Positions 1-6,165 are shown, counted from the first letter of the stretch. The stretch is 8,599 nt of DNA from Paracoccaceae bacterium (GCA_016764835.1 JAESRD010000360.1:1-8599), one strand, 5' to 3'. Notes: generated from the sequence alone by a model not told the origin. Numbers and translations are program-made.

Positions 1-129
1 CCCGGCGACAACCTCAAGTTTGAAGTTGAGCTGATCTATCCAATCGCGATGGAAGACGGTCTGCGCTTTGCGATCCGCGAAGGTGGACGCACTGTGGGTT
101 CAGGCATCGTGTCTAAAATCCACGCGTAA
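1..129 (+). CDS. tuf: Elongation factor Tu, C-terminal 42 residues (5' part outside window)
   Basis: The frame opening at base 1 reads [20 protein letters not shown], then [20 protein letters not shown] and HA before a TAA stop. This is the end of EF-Tu domain 3, including the nearly invariant [12 protein letters not shown](S/A)G stretch. EF-Tu is the cytoplasmic GTPase that carries aminoacyl-tRNA to the ribosomal A site. Only the tail is present, so the GTPase domain and start cannot be assessed. Alphaproteobacteria often have two tuf copies. This one is followed by a terminator and a convergent gene rather than by rpsJ, so it is not the copy inside the str/S10 ribosomal operon layout; that last point is inference. 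Confidence 0.97.
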   Translation, partial: PGDNLKFEVELIYPIAMEDGLRFAIREGGRTVGSGIVSKIHA

Positions 130-146
130 GAACTGCTAGGCTAAAG

Positions 147-180
147 AACGGCGCTGGTGCTCAGGCATTGGCGCCGTTTT
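147..180 (+). terminator. Intrinsic terminator of tuf
   Basis: A perfect 8-bp inverted repeat, AACGGCGC (147-154) and GCGCCGTT (171-178), encloses a 16-base loop and ends in a short T run (177-180). It begins 17 bases after the tuf stop. The facing gene arfB ends at 192, so the element lies between two convergent genes. On the minus strand the stem is followed only by a weak T-rich stretch (CTTTAG), so its use as a bidirectional terminator is possible but unproven. Confidence 0.75.
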
Positions 181-191
181 GCGTTTACGGC

Positions 192-608
192 CTAATCTTC
201 GTGATTGCCGCGCAGTTTTTTCACTTGGGCGCGCTTCTTTTTGCCCTCAAGTCGGCGCTGAATAGAGCCGTAAGTTGGCTTGGTCGCCACCCGCCGTTTG
301 CGAACAACTGTGGCTTTGAGGATCAGGTCGGTCAGCCGCTGGCGGGCGATCTCGCGGTTGCGGGCCTGCGAGCGGGTTTCTTGCACGAACAGCACCAGCG
401 CGCCTTCATTGGTCCAGCGCGAGCCGGCAAGACGGCGCAGCCGGGCTTTTACCGCGCCGGTCAGGTTGGGTGAACGCTCGGCCTCAAACCGCAGCTCGAC
501 GGCAGTGGAAACTTTGTTCACGTTTTGCCCGCCGGGGCCACTGGCACGGGCAAAGCTTTCGCTCAACTCCCAGTCTTCAATGGAGATATTATCGTTTATT
601 CGTAGCAT
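192..608 (-). CDS. arfB: Peptidyl-tRNA hydrolase ArfB (YaeJ), ribosome-rescue factor
   Basis: This 138-residue protein hydrolyses peptidyl-tRNA on ribosomes stalled without a stop codon, as a release-factor-like backup to tmRNA. The class-I release-factor signature SGPGGQNVNKVSTAVELRFE lies at residues 23-42, with catalytic GGQ at 26-28. The C-terminal tail (about 103-135: VRKRRVATKPTYGSIQRRLE, then GKKKRAQVKKLRG) is rich in Lys/Arg, as expected of the ArfB tail that enters the empty mRNA channel. There is no codon-recognition domain, which excludes RF1/RF2. Length matches the family (about 140 aa). The ATG at 608 puts GGQ at the usual distance from the N-terminus, though no good Shine-Dalgarno precedes it. 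The gene converges on tuf. A candidate promoter lies at 640-668. PrfH is an alternative family, but the basic tail and short length favour ArfB. Confidence 0.95.
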   Translation of the reverse strand: MLRINDNISIEDWELSESFARASGPGGQNVNKVSTAVELRFEAERSPNLTGAVKARLRRLAGSRWTNEGALVLFVQETRSQARNREIARQRLTDLILKATVVRKRRVATKPTYGSIQRRLEGKKKRAQVKKLRGNHED

Positions 609-639
609 GTCTTTGTCTGTTGTCGTTTAGGTAGGCCAT

Positions 640-668
640 CTTGTAACTGATCTTTGCAGCCAATTCAA
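640..668 (-). promoter_or_regulatory. Candidate sigma-70-type promoter of arfB
   Basis: On the minus strand, TTGAAT (668-663) and TACAAG (645-640) are separated by exactly 17 bases, each matching four of six consensus positions. Transcription would start near 633 and give an arfB leader of about 25 bases. It lies downstream of the terminator at 705-734, so arfB may not depend on read-through from the small transcript upstream. Prediction by eye only. Confidence 0.35.
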
Positions 669-704
669 AGTGTTCGGTTGGGCGGGGCCAATGGTGCAAA
701 CATA

Positions 705-734
705 AAGGGCCGCCCCGGTTTGGGGGCGACCCTT
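705..734 (-). terminator. Strong intrinsic terminator of the small minus-strand transcript
   Basis: The minus strand reads AAGGGTCGCCCC, a six-base loop (CAAACC), then GGGGCGGCCCTT, a 12-bp stem. Downstream is TATGTTTGC, which is moderately T-rich. The pair 729/710 is a G-U wobble in minus-strand RNA but an A-C mismatch in plus-strand RNA, so the stem is continuous in one orientation only. It lies about 70 bases after the stop of the 18-codon ORF and about 97 bases before the arfB start. Confidence 0.6.
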
Positions 735-785
735 CGAAAGTTCGGAGGCGGGGGCCGGATGGGGCTAACCCGCTCAAAGAATTTA

Positions 786-809
786 GTGGCTTTGGTTTGC
801 CTTAGCCAC
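786..809 (-). other. Hairpin overlapping the stop of the small ORF
   Basis: In minus-strand RNA, GUGGCU and AGCCAC form a perfect 6-bp stem. Across a symmetric AA/AA internal loop, GG and CC can close a CAAA tetraloop. The UAA stop of the 18-codon ORF (804-802) lies within it. There is no U-rich tail, so this is not a terminator itself. Confidence 0.4.
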
Positions 810-858
810 GCATCCCCCAAGTTGTTCCGACGCCTCTCTCCAATATCTTTCTCAACAC
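802..858 (-). CDS. Putative 18-residue micropeptide or leader peptide
   Basis: GTG at 858-856 opens VLRKILERGVGTTWGMRG (first residue Met if initiated), with TAA at 804-802. The only reason to believe it is translated is the exceptionally strong, correctly spaced ribosome-binding site before it. The peptide is basic, with LRKILERG near the N-terminus and a single Trp at position 14. It has no signal peptide or membrane segment, and I recognise no homologue. The stop codon lies within the hairpin at 786-809, so a terminating ribosome would affect that fold. It could be a regulatory leader peptide, a functional micropeptide, or not a product at all. Confidence 0.4.
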   Translation of the reverse strand: MLRKILERGVGTTWGMRG

Positions 859-874
859 TGGATCACCTCCTTTC
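858..874 (-). promoter_or_regulatory. Extended Shine-Dalgarno, 17-base exact complement of the 16S 3' end
   Basis: The minus strand reads GAAAGGAGGTGATCCAG. This is the exact reverse complement of CTGGATCACCTCCTTTC, the conserved 3' end of bacterial 16S rRNA. The GGAGG core ends seven bases before the GTG at 858-856, a near-ideal spacing. Ordinary sites in this window pair over about 5-6 bases (for example AAAGGA before yggT). Flanking sequence does not resemble 16S, so this is not an rRNA fragment. Confidence 0.7.
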
Positions 875-945
875 AATATGTTTCGCTAAGTGCAGCGTTG
901 CATAAAAATCGTTTCTGGCAAATGAATATTTTCAGATAGGCGGTT

Positions 946-1569
946 TCAGGAGGTTTGGCTGTGGCGGCTGGTGAGCAGCCGGAAGGGGAAGAGCGCCAGC
1001 ATCGCAATGGTCAGCTTTACCGCCCAGTCGGCCAAAGCGAGGCTGATCCAGAGCGGCATTTCAGGGCCGAACATCAGCAAAGGCGCCGGGGCTTGCGCCC
1101 ATTCCACGGCGGCATTGGCCGATGCGGGGAACAGGGTGATCTGGGCGGAGAAGGCGATGGTAAAGAACAAAGCCGTGTCGATGCTCGACGAGACCAGTGT
1201 TGAGACCAGCGGCGCGCGCCACCATGAGCCGCTGCGCAAACGGTCAAATACCGCGACATCGAGCAGCTGGGCTAGCAAGAAGGCGGTGGCAGAGCCGATG
1301 GCCACGCGCAGGCCGACGGCGGGGCCGTATTCGAGCATGATCTGGGTGCCGATCAGCGAACAGATGATCCCAACGACAAGGCCGGCGACGATGATCTGGC
1401 GGGCGGCGCGGGCGCCATAAAGCCGGTTGGCAATATCGGTGACCAGAAAGGCAAAGGGATAGGTGAAGGCGCCCCAAGTCAGCAATCCGTCGAGCAGCAG
1501 AAACTGCACGAGGATATTGGAGGCGACCACGATCGTGGCCATAGCAATGATGGCAGGTAAAAGACGCAT
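946..1569 (-). CDS. yhhQ: YhhQ-family queuosine precursor transporter (VUT / DUF165)
   Basis: This 207-residue inner-membrane protein belongs to the family that imports queuosine precursors (preQ0/preQ1) for the wobble-base modification of GUN-anticodon tRNAs. Family hallmarks are TYPFAFLVTDIANRLYG (36-52), QLLDVAVFDRLR (101-112) and WWRAPLVSTLVSSSIDTALF (116-135). About six hydrophobic segments are visible (roughly 3-25, 33-46, 57-78, 88-106, 120-142, 165-198). The ATG at 1569 is preceded by CGGAA at a seven-base gap. No preQ1 riboswitch could be recognised in the 114-base gap to the preceding minus-strand gene, so it may have its own promoter or be a distal member of that unit. The transport substrate is family knowledge, not something read from the sequence. 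Confidence 0.9.
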   Translation of the reverse strand: MRLLPAIIAMATIVVASNILVQFLLLDGLLTWGAFTYPFAFLVTDIANRLYGARAARQIIVAGLVVGIICSLIGTQIMLEYGPAVGLRVAIGSATAFLLAQLLDVAVFDRLRSGSWWRAPLVSTLVSSSIDTALFFTIAFSAQITLFPASANAAVEWAQAPAPLLMFGPEMPLWISLALADWAVKLTIAMLALFPFRLLTSRHSQTS

Positions 1570-1683
1570 AAATCATTCCGTTTTGACAAGGTTGCGGTAA
1601 CTTGGCCCATAGGAGTGGGCGGCCCGATTAGGACGGTGCGGGCTTAGGGCGGGTTGGCGGCGGCGTCAATCACTGATCCTTCG

Positions 1684-2554
1684 TCACTCGGAGATGATAT
1701 ATTCGACAATTTCGGAGCGCTGGAAGAAATTGAAGTTGTCATCGGCGATCATGGTGATGCGCAAAGTGCCATCAGAACTGCGCCAAACTGAGATACCTTC
1801 GAGATTGCCGTGCAGGCCACTGGGGTTTCGATCAGCACTTCTTGCTCGGTGCCATTGGGCAACATCCGCCGCACCTGAGTGCGAAAGCCGAGGCCGCTAA
1901 AGGCGCGCTCCAGAATATAGAGCCGCCCGTCGGGGCCAAAATCTGCGCCGGTGGGTTTGAACCCGTCTATGGGCGGCAGGGTAAACGCCTGTATCCAGAC
2001 GCCGCCAGTATATTGAAACACCGGAAAGCCGGTCATGTAGCTCGGGCTGCCTTCGGGCAGGGTGTAGAGCGTGCCATCGGGGGCGAAGGCGAGGGCCTCA
2101 TAGGTGGCATTGGGGTGCAGGCCCGCTTGGCGCGGCGGGCGCGGCAGCTCGCGTGGCGGCTGGCCGTCTATGCCCTCAAGCCGGATGCGCGGGCGGGTTT
2201 CAAACGAGATCCAGACCCTGCCATCGGGGCAATGGCCAGCCCTTCACTGTCGCGGCGCAGGCCGATCAGGGGCGCGCCTTCGATCTCGATCAGATTGGTT
2301 CTGGTTAGCGTGCGCAGTCCGGTCAGGCGGCTATCGGGGCTGCGAAGGAGGTGGCCGGTGACTGTAAAGCCACGGTCGCTCAGCGCGATAAAGTCGCGGC
2401 CGTTTGCAAAGACATGCAGGCCAGAGAAGCCGCCAAAGCCGCTCGATTGGTCCCATTCGACAGCGTCGAAAACCGGGGCAGCAAAGGCAGTCAGTGGCAT
2501 GAGCATCAGCCACGCGATGAGTCCCCGCAAGAGCGGGCAAATATTGCGGGCCAT
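1684..2554 (-). pseudogene. Secreted phytase-like esterase, interrupted by two frameshifts
   Basis: Restoring one base at each of two places gives a continuous protein of about 290 residues, close to full length for the 'esterase-like activity of phytase' family (PF13449-type beta-propeller). It begins with a signal peptide (residues 1-25, cleavage after AFA). The repeated blade motif appears as DSEGLAIAPDG (102-112), then YEALAFAPDG and NLEGISVW, with the family-typical DDNFN near the end and a final VEYIISE before TGA at 1686-1684. Frame changes fall at 2226-2229 and 1822-1825, each a run of four C on the coding strand where five would restore the frame. As written, the first frame ends at 2168. 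The gene starts one base after the mepA stop, so it is the last member of that operon. Substrate and activity are unknown. It is either a recent pseudogene or two homopolymer undercalls. Confidence 0.85.
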
Positions 2555-2555
2555 A

Positions 2556-3482
2556 TTAGTCGCTGATCAACACGCTTTGGCACTGGCCGGGCAGCTGCGA
2601 CATGATCACAGGGCCGCGCGGCGGGCGTGGGTTGGGGTTTGGCGGCGGTGGGTTGAGGATGTTATCCACCCATTCTTGGGCATCGGCGCAGCCATCGCCC
2701 GGCGGTGGCGGGGCTTGGTCTTCGCAGTTTTGCGTGCCGGGCACACAGTTCAGCCGCACATGGAAGTGGTAGTTATGCCCGTACCATGGCCGGATTTTAT
2801 TGAGCCAAGCGCGGTCACCGGTGGCGGTGTTGCACATCTCGACCTTCGCACCAGCGAAGACGAAAATACGGGCCACGCGGGGGTCGCGCGCAGCTTCGCG
2901 CAGGATCGCCATATGCTGTGGGGTCCAGGCGTCGTTGACATAGGCGCCAGAGTGGCGGTCGGTGCGGATCGAAGACAGGTTTTCGCGCTCATCGCGGGTC
3001 AGGTCGAGCCGGGCGGGCGGCAGCATCCAGATGTCTAAGTCTAGGCCGGTTTGGTGGCTGGCATGGCCGGTGAGCATGGGGCCGCCGCGCGGCTGGCTCA
3101 TATCGCCAACATAAAGCCCGGCCCAGCCCGGCTGACGGGCGGCAAAGCGGCTGAGGTTTTGCACAAAGTCTACGGTGGCCGGCTGCGCCCAGTTGCGGTT
3201 GCGCGACAGGCGCATGGCTTGCCATGTCGGGCCGGTCTCAGCCAGCTGAACAGCGCCCGCTTGGCAGCCGCGCGAATAGAAGCCCAGTGGTTCTGAGGCT
3301 TGGTCTGACGGAATGCTGATATGGCCAAACAGCGGTTTGGCCGCCCGGTCATCGCCAGCGGTTGAGATGAAGACCGCGGCTGCGGCCTGCGATGCCAATG
3401 GCGCTGCGGGCGGTACAGAGCCGCCTAAACACGCCGTCAGAGCCAGAGCGCTGGCAAGGGCCGTAAGGGTGCGGATCATCAT
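2556..3482 (-). CDS. mepA: Penicillin-insensitive murein endopeptidase (M74 family), lipoprotein
   Basis: This 308-residue zinc metallopeptidase of the LAS fold cuts the D-Ala-mDAP (4-3) cross-links of peptidoglycan in the periplasm. The zinc and active-site motifs are HASHQTGLDLD (H140, H143, D150) and WYGHNYHFHVR (H236, H239, H241), in the order and spacing of E. coli MepA. Six cysteines outside the signal (C73, C217, C246, C253, C265, C301) fit the family's three-disulfide pattern. The N-terminus ends in a lipobox LTAC (15-18), so it is probably lipid-anchored. Residues about 257-292 are a proline-rich, probably disordered insert (APPPPG and NPPPPNPNPRPPRG). The ATG at 3482 overlaps the stop of the upstream transporter as ATGA; the next ATG at 3479 is an alternative start. 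The phytase-like gene follows after one base. Confidence 0.95.
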   Translation of the reverse strand: MMIRTLTALASALALTACLGGSVPPAAPLASQAAAAVFISTAGDDRAAKPLFGHISIPSDQASEPLGFYSRGCQAGAVQLAETGPTWQAMRLSRNRNWAQPATVDFVQNLSRFAARQPGWAGLYVGDMSQPRGGPMLTGHASHQTGLDLDIWMLPPARLDLTRDERENLSSIRTDRHSGAYVNDAWTPQHMAILREAARDPRVARIFVFAGAKVEMCNTATGDRAWLNKIRPWYGHNYHFHVRLNCVPGTQNCEDQAPPPPGDGCADAQEWVDNILNPPPPNPNPRPPRGPVIMSQLPGQCQSVLISD

Positions 3483-4849
3483 ACGGTAGGCTCTCCGTCT
3501 TTGTTTACGTAGCGCAGCAGGTATAGCCCGATGAGGAACAAGAAGATAACCGGCAAAAAGCCAAGCTGAGCGCTGCCTGTCATCATTGTGAAGATGAATA
3601 TGCCTGCTGGGGCCAAAAAGGCGGTGGCTTTGCCTGACAGGGCGAAAAGGCCAAAGGCCTCGGCTGGCCTGTCAGGGTGGGCATGGCGGACCATCATTGA
3701 GCGCGAGGCCGAATAGAGCGCGCCGCCAGCGCCGCCAATGCAGGCGCCACAGATGAAGAGCACAGTGTCGGGCAGGGTAGAGCCTTCGGCCAAGGTAAAG
3801 CCAAAGATGCTGTCACGGTCCATGAAGACGATAGTTGTGCTGACGGCGATCAGCACCCAGATGCTGACTTTGATCACCGGCTTTGGCCCGTGGCGCTGGT
3901 CAAACAAACCGCCGATCCATGTGGTTATGGCGGCGGCAATGGCGGCGACTATGCCGAAGATGCCGATGGAGATGGTTTCCCATTCGAGCACCAGCTTGGC
4001 ATAGACACCGCCAAAGGCATAAAGCGCGTTAAGCGCGTCGCGGTAGAACATTGAGCCAACCAAAAAGTTGAGCACGCTTTTGCGTTTGTAGACCGAGCGC
4101 AGGGTTGCTTTAAGCTCACGCGTGACCTTGGCCAGCGAGGTGCGGTCTGAGGGCGGGCGCTTGTCGTCGCGCACCCACATAAAGAACGGGATCATAAAGA
4201 TCGCATACCAGATGCCAATGAACGGCCCAACCGAACGGGTGCCCTGCATTTGGCTGGCATCAAGGCCAAAGAGCGGCGGATTGCCGAGCATCGTCAGCCC
4301 GGTTTTGCTGTCTTCAACCATCAGCGGTAACATGATCAGTAAGGCCGCGACGCCGCCCCAATAGCCAAAAGCGGCGGCTGAGCCGGAAATGCGGCCAACC
4401 TCCTTTTTAGAACCGAGCGAGGGCAGGATAGCATTGGCAAAGTTGAGCGCAGACTCGGCGGCGAAGAAGCCGATATAGAAGATTACCAGCGTCATGATCA
4501 GGTTTTGGCCATTGGGCATGAGCCGCCATAGCAACATCGAGGCGATGACATAGATGACCGAAAAAACGGCGATCCACGGGATTTTTCGGCCAGAATTGTC
4601 CGCGAATGCCCCCAAAAATGGCGCGGTGACGGCGATAAACAACCCGGCGACCAGCTGGCCCACGGCCCAGAGCGATTGGGCTTTGGCATCGGCGGCGTCG
4701 CCGGTTAGCCCTTGGCTCAGGAACAGCTCTGTCGCCACACCGGCAAAATAAGGGCCGAAGATAAAGGTCAGACCGAGGGTGAAATAGGGCTGTTGCGCCC
4801 AATCAAAAAACATCCAGCCCCAGATGCGCTTCTTTTGTGCTGTCGCCAT
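3479..4849 (-). CDS. MFS transporter, UMF1 / Atg22-like family
   Basis: This 456-residue integral membrane protein has about 12 hydrophobic segments. The family signatures are the opening RIWGWMFFDWAQQPYFTLGL (8-27), GAFADNSGRKIPW (80-92) after the second helix, and FYRDALNALYAFGGVYA (268-284), which opens the second half. ASRSMMVRHAHPDRPAEAFG (381-400) matches the corresponding late loop. Bacterial members have no well-established substrate. Yeast Atg22 exports amino acids from the vacuole, but that should not be transferred to this protein. The start is preceded by a G-rich ribosome-binding site (AAGGGGGG). It is the first gene of a unit with mepA (ATGA overlap) and the phytase-like gene. 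That context makes a cell-wall fragment or other periplasmic breakdown product a reasonable but untested substrate. Confidence 0.9.
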   Translation of the reverse strand: MATAQKKRIWGWMFFDWAQQPYFTLGLTFIFGPYFAGVATELFLSQGLTGDAADAKAQSLWAVGQLVAGLFIAVTAPFLGAFADNSGRKIPWIAVFSVIYVIASMLLWRLMPNGQNLIMTLVIFYIGFFAAESALNFANAILPSLGSKKEVGRISGSAAAFGYWGGVAALLIMLPLMVEDSKTGLTMLGNPPLFGLDASQMQGTRSVGPFIGIWYAIFMIPFFMWVRDDKRPPSDRTSLAKVTRELKATLRSVYKRKSVLNFLVGSMFYRDALNALYAFGGVYAKLVLEWETISIGIFGIVAAIAAAITTWIGGLFDQRHGPKPVIKVSIWVLIAVSTTIVFMDRDSIFGFTLAEGSTLPDTVLFICGACIGGAGGALYSASRSMMVRHAHPDRPAEAFGLFALSGKATAFLAPAGIFIFTMMTGSAQLGFLPVIFLFLIGLYLLRYVNKDGEPTV

Positions 4850-4926
4850 TGCCGCCCCCCTTGGCCCACGTTTTAGGCCGGTCTTTTATGGCCGTATGTT
4901 TGCGGCCTGCATTTGGCATGAACAAA

Positions 4927-4948
4927 GCCCTAAAAACTCGGCTAGGGC
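4927..4948. repeat. Inverted repeat between the divergent MFS and VOC genes
   Basis: GCCCTA (4927-4932) and TAGGGC (4943-4948) form a perfect 6-bp inverted repeat around a 10-base spacer, 78 bases upstream of the MFS start and 105 bases upstream of the VOC start. It could be an operator half-site pair or a hairpin in either leader. No T run follows, so it is not a terminator. The rest of 4850-5037 showed no other signal I would defend. Confidence 0.25.
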
Positions 4949-5037
4949 AAGTTATTGTAGGGTGAGGGGGGGTATTTGGGTTTGGCCGCCTCTGCCGTTC
5001 TTGCGGCTATTGTGTTATTAAAGTGCGCAAATCTTTC

Positions 5038-5043
5038 GGGAGG
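5038..5043 (+). promoter_or_regulatory. Ribosome-binding site deciding the VOC gene start
   Basis: GGGAGG lies nine bases before the ATG at 5053. The earlier in-frame ATG at 5023 has no such site and would place GGGAGG inside the coding region, so 5053 is the better start. Confidence 0.7.
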
Positions 5044-5052
5044 GGCCATTTG

Positions 5053-5451
5053 ATGTCGCAAAATTTATCACTCATAGCGCTGGTCGTGCGCGACTATGAT
5101 CAGGCTATTGAATTCTACGTTGAAAAGCTTGGCTTTGAGCTGGTTGAAGACACTTATCAGCCGGAGCAGGACAAACGCTGGGTTGTTGTGCGGCCGCGCG
5201 GCGACGGCATGACATCACTCTTATTGGCCCGCGCCGCCGATGAGGGCCAAGAAAGCTTTATCGGCGACCAGGCGGGTGGCCGGGTTTTTCTTTTCTTACA
5301 GACCAGTGATTTTTGGCGCGACTACGAGGCTTACAAGTCTCGCGGCATAGAGTTTGTGCGGCCGCCGGTTGAGGCGCCTTATGGAACCGTGGCGGTCTTT
5401 AAAGACCTTTACGGCAATCTTTGGGATCTGGTCGAATATTCAAAAGACTAG
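5053..5451 (+). CDS. VOC-family (glyoxalase/bleomycin-resistance fold) protein
   Basis: This 132-residue single-domain protein has the two beta-alpha-beta-beta-beta halves of the vicinal oxygen chelate fold. The first half holds LIALVVRDYDQAIEFYVEKL (7-26) followed by GFELVEDT. The second holds VFLFLQTSDFWRDYEAYKSR (78-97) and GTVAVFKDLYGNLWDLVEYS (111-130), the standard C-terminal 'F.D..GN.WDL.E' ending with E128. The N-terminal position that is His in glyoxalase I is not His here (LIALVV), so classical glyoxalase I activity is doubtful. The substrate is unknown. The ATG at 5053 is chosen because of GGGAGG nine bases upstream; an in-frame ATG at 5023 would add ten residues that do not fit the family. 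It converges with the thioesterase gene after only 13 bases, with no room for a conventional terminator between them. Confidence 0.9.
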   Translation: MSQNLSLIALVVRDYDQAIEFYVEKLGFELVEDTYQPEQDKRWVVVRPRGDGMTSLLLARAADEGQESFIGDQAGGRVFLFLQTSDFWRDYEAYKSRGIEFVRPPVEAPYGTVAVFKDLYGNLWDLVEYSKD

Positions 5452-5464
5452 CCGGGGCAGGCGC

Positions 5465-6004
5465 TCACACATCTTCCATCGGTGGCCATGGGCGCATGTC
5501 TTCAGCGGCTTTCCAGGCCATCACCCACTCTGGCAGCGGCGGCGATGTGGTGTCTTCGCCCCACGCGGTCAGCACGGCATCAGGCGGCACAATGCCGGTT
5601 TTGCTTGTCACGGCCATGCGCATCAGCAGATGCCCGGCACAGTCCCCATTGGCCAGCCACATTGACTGTTCCATATAAATAAACCGGCTGTCCCAACCTA
5701 TCGCCCGGCTTTTCATAGTGAACTTGGCCATGAACCTTACTCGCCGCCGGTAGCGCACCGACGAGCCTGCAACAGTCATGCCCCAGCCTTGTTTGCGCAA
5801 AACATCAATCAGCCCGCTGCGCTTGGCCAGCGGCAGGCGGCCAAGATCATAAAGCGTCAGCGCGCGGCCATTATTCAGCTCGGCCCAATAGTCGAGATCC
5901 CACGGCCAGCAGATATGATGGCTGATATGGGTGCCAGTGGTTGGCAAAGCCGGGGCTTTACCGGCGCGTCTCATCTGAAAGGTCATGCGCAAGAAAGGGT
6001 ACAT
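5465..6004 (-). CDS. Hotdog-fold thioesterase, THEM6 / 4HBT-like
   Basis: This 179-residue protein is probably an acyl-CoA thioesterase-like enzyme of the 4HBT_2 / THEM6 group. Visible signatures are PWDLDYWAELNNGRALTLYD (34-53), which is the hotdog N-terminal strand, the usual place of the catalytic Asp, and the 'NN.R' helix start. Then come SSVRYRRRVRFMAKFTMKSR (81-100) and GWDSRFIYMEQSMW (103-116), the 'W.D....EQ' strand typical of THEM6-like proteins. There is no signal peptide. The C-terminal 40 residues are Trp- and Pro-rich and less characteristic. The ATG at 6004 follows AAGGA with a seven-base gap; ATG at codon 7 is a less supported alternative. The natural substrate is unknown. It is divergent from yggT across 173 bases and convergent with the VOC gene. 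Confidence 0.85.
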   Translation of the reverse strand: MYPFLRMTFQMRRAGKAPALPTTGTHISHHICWPWDLDYWAELNNGRALTLYDLGRLPLAKRSGLIDVLRKQGWGMTVAGSSVRYRRRVRFMAKFTMKSRAIGWDSRFIYMEQSMWLANGDCAGHLLMRMAVTSKTGIVPPDAVLTAWGEDTTSPPLPEWVMAWKAAEDMRPWPPMEDV

Positions 6005-6165
6005 TAATTCATCCTTGGTGTGGTTTGGCTAGATTTGCCGCGCGGCGGCCCGCGTCAACCCATGACGTTGTGTCAGCTATGACGGAGTGTCGGGGGATTG
6101 CACAGTGGGGCTGTCGCCATTAGGTGATGAAAAGCTAAGCAATTACGCGGGTGCGGCCCGTTGGC

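Larger units (their letters stand above)
697..874 (-). ncRNA. Candidate small structured transcript with embedded 18-codon ORF
   Basis: The 609-945 interval holds no conventional gene but has an ordered set of minus-strand signals. First comes an extended 16S-complementary ribosome-binding site (874-858), then an 18-codon ORF (858-802). A hairpin (809-786) contains the ORF stop, and a strong terminator (734-705) follows. The terminator stem has a wobble pair that works only in minus-strand RNA, which supports the orientation. The transcript would be about 170-210 nt. I found no convincing promoter, so the 5' boundary given is the start of the ribosome-binding site, not a transcription start. 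I do not recognise it as 6S, tmRNA, a known riboswitch or any other named RNA. It could be a dual-function sRNA, a micropeptide mRNA, or a leader for arfB, which starts about 100 bases beyond the terminator. Confidence 0.4.

Noticed and set aside
589..777. A 62-codon minus-strand open frame running into the arfB start.
   Set aside because: It spans the terminator and the arfB leader, has no ribosome-binding site, and its sequence is low-complexity Pro/Arg/Gly.
858..874. Match to the 3' end of 16S rRNA on the plus strand, suggesting an rRNA remnant.
   Set aside because: Identity stops after 17 bases on both sides, and the minus-strand reading is a correctly spaced ribosome-binding site before GTG, a better explanation.
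654..905. An 83-codon plus-strand open frame in the 609-945 gap.
   Set aside because: It runs antisense through the terminator, hairpin and small ORF and has no plausible ribosome-binding site or protein features.
948..963. AGGAGG followed by GTG on the plus strand just past yhhQ, resembling a gene start.
   Set aside because: The frame is entirely antisense to yhhQ and gives a charged, featureless protein.
1570..1683. Possible preQ1 riboswitch upstream of yhhQ, prompted by a GCCCA/TGGGC hairpin at 1605-1620.
   Set aside because: The stem is only 5 bp, and the A-rich tail and pseudoknot expected of preQ1-I are missing.
1842..3038. A 398-codon open frame on the plus strand.
   Set aside because: It is antisense to mepA and the phytase-like gene, has no recognisable domain or membrane pattern, and looks like a GC-driven shadow of real minus-strand genes.
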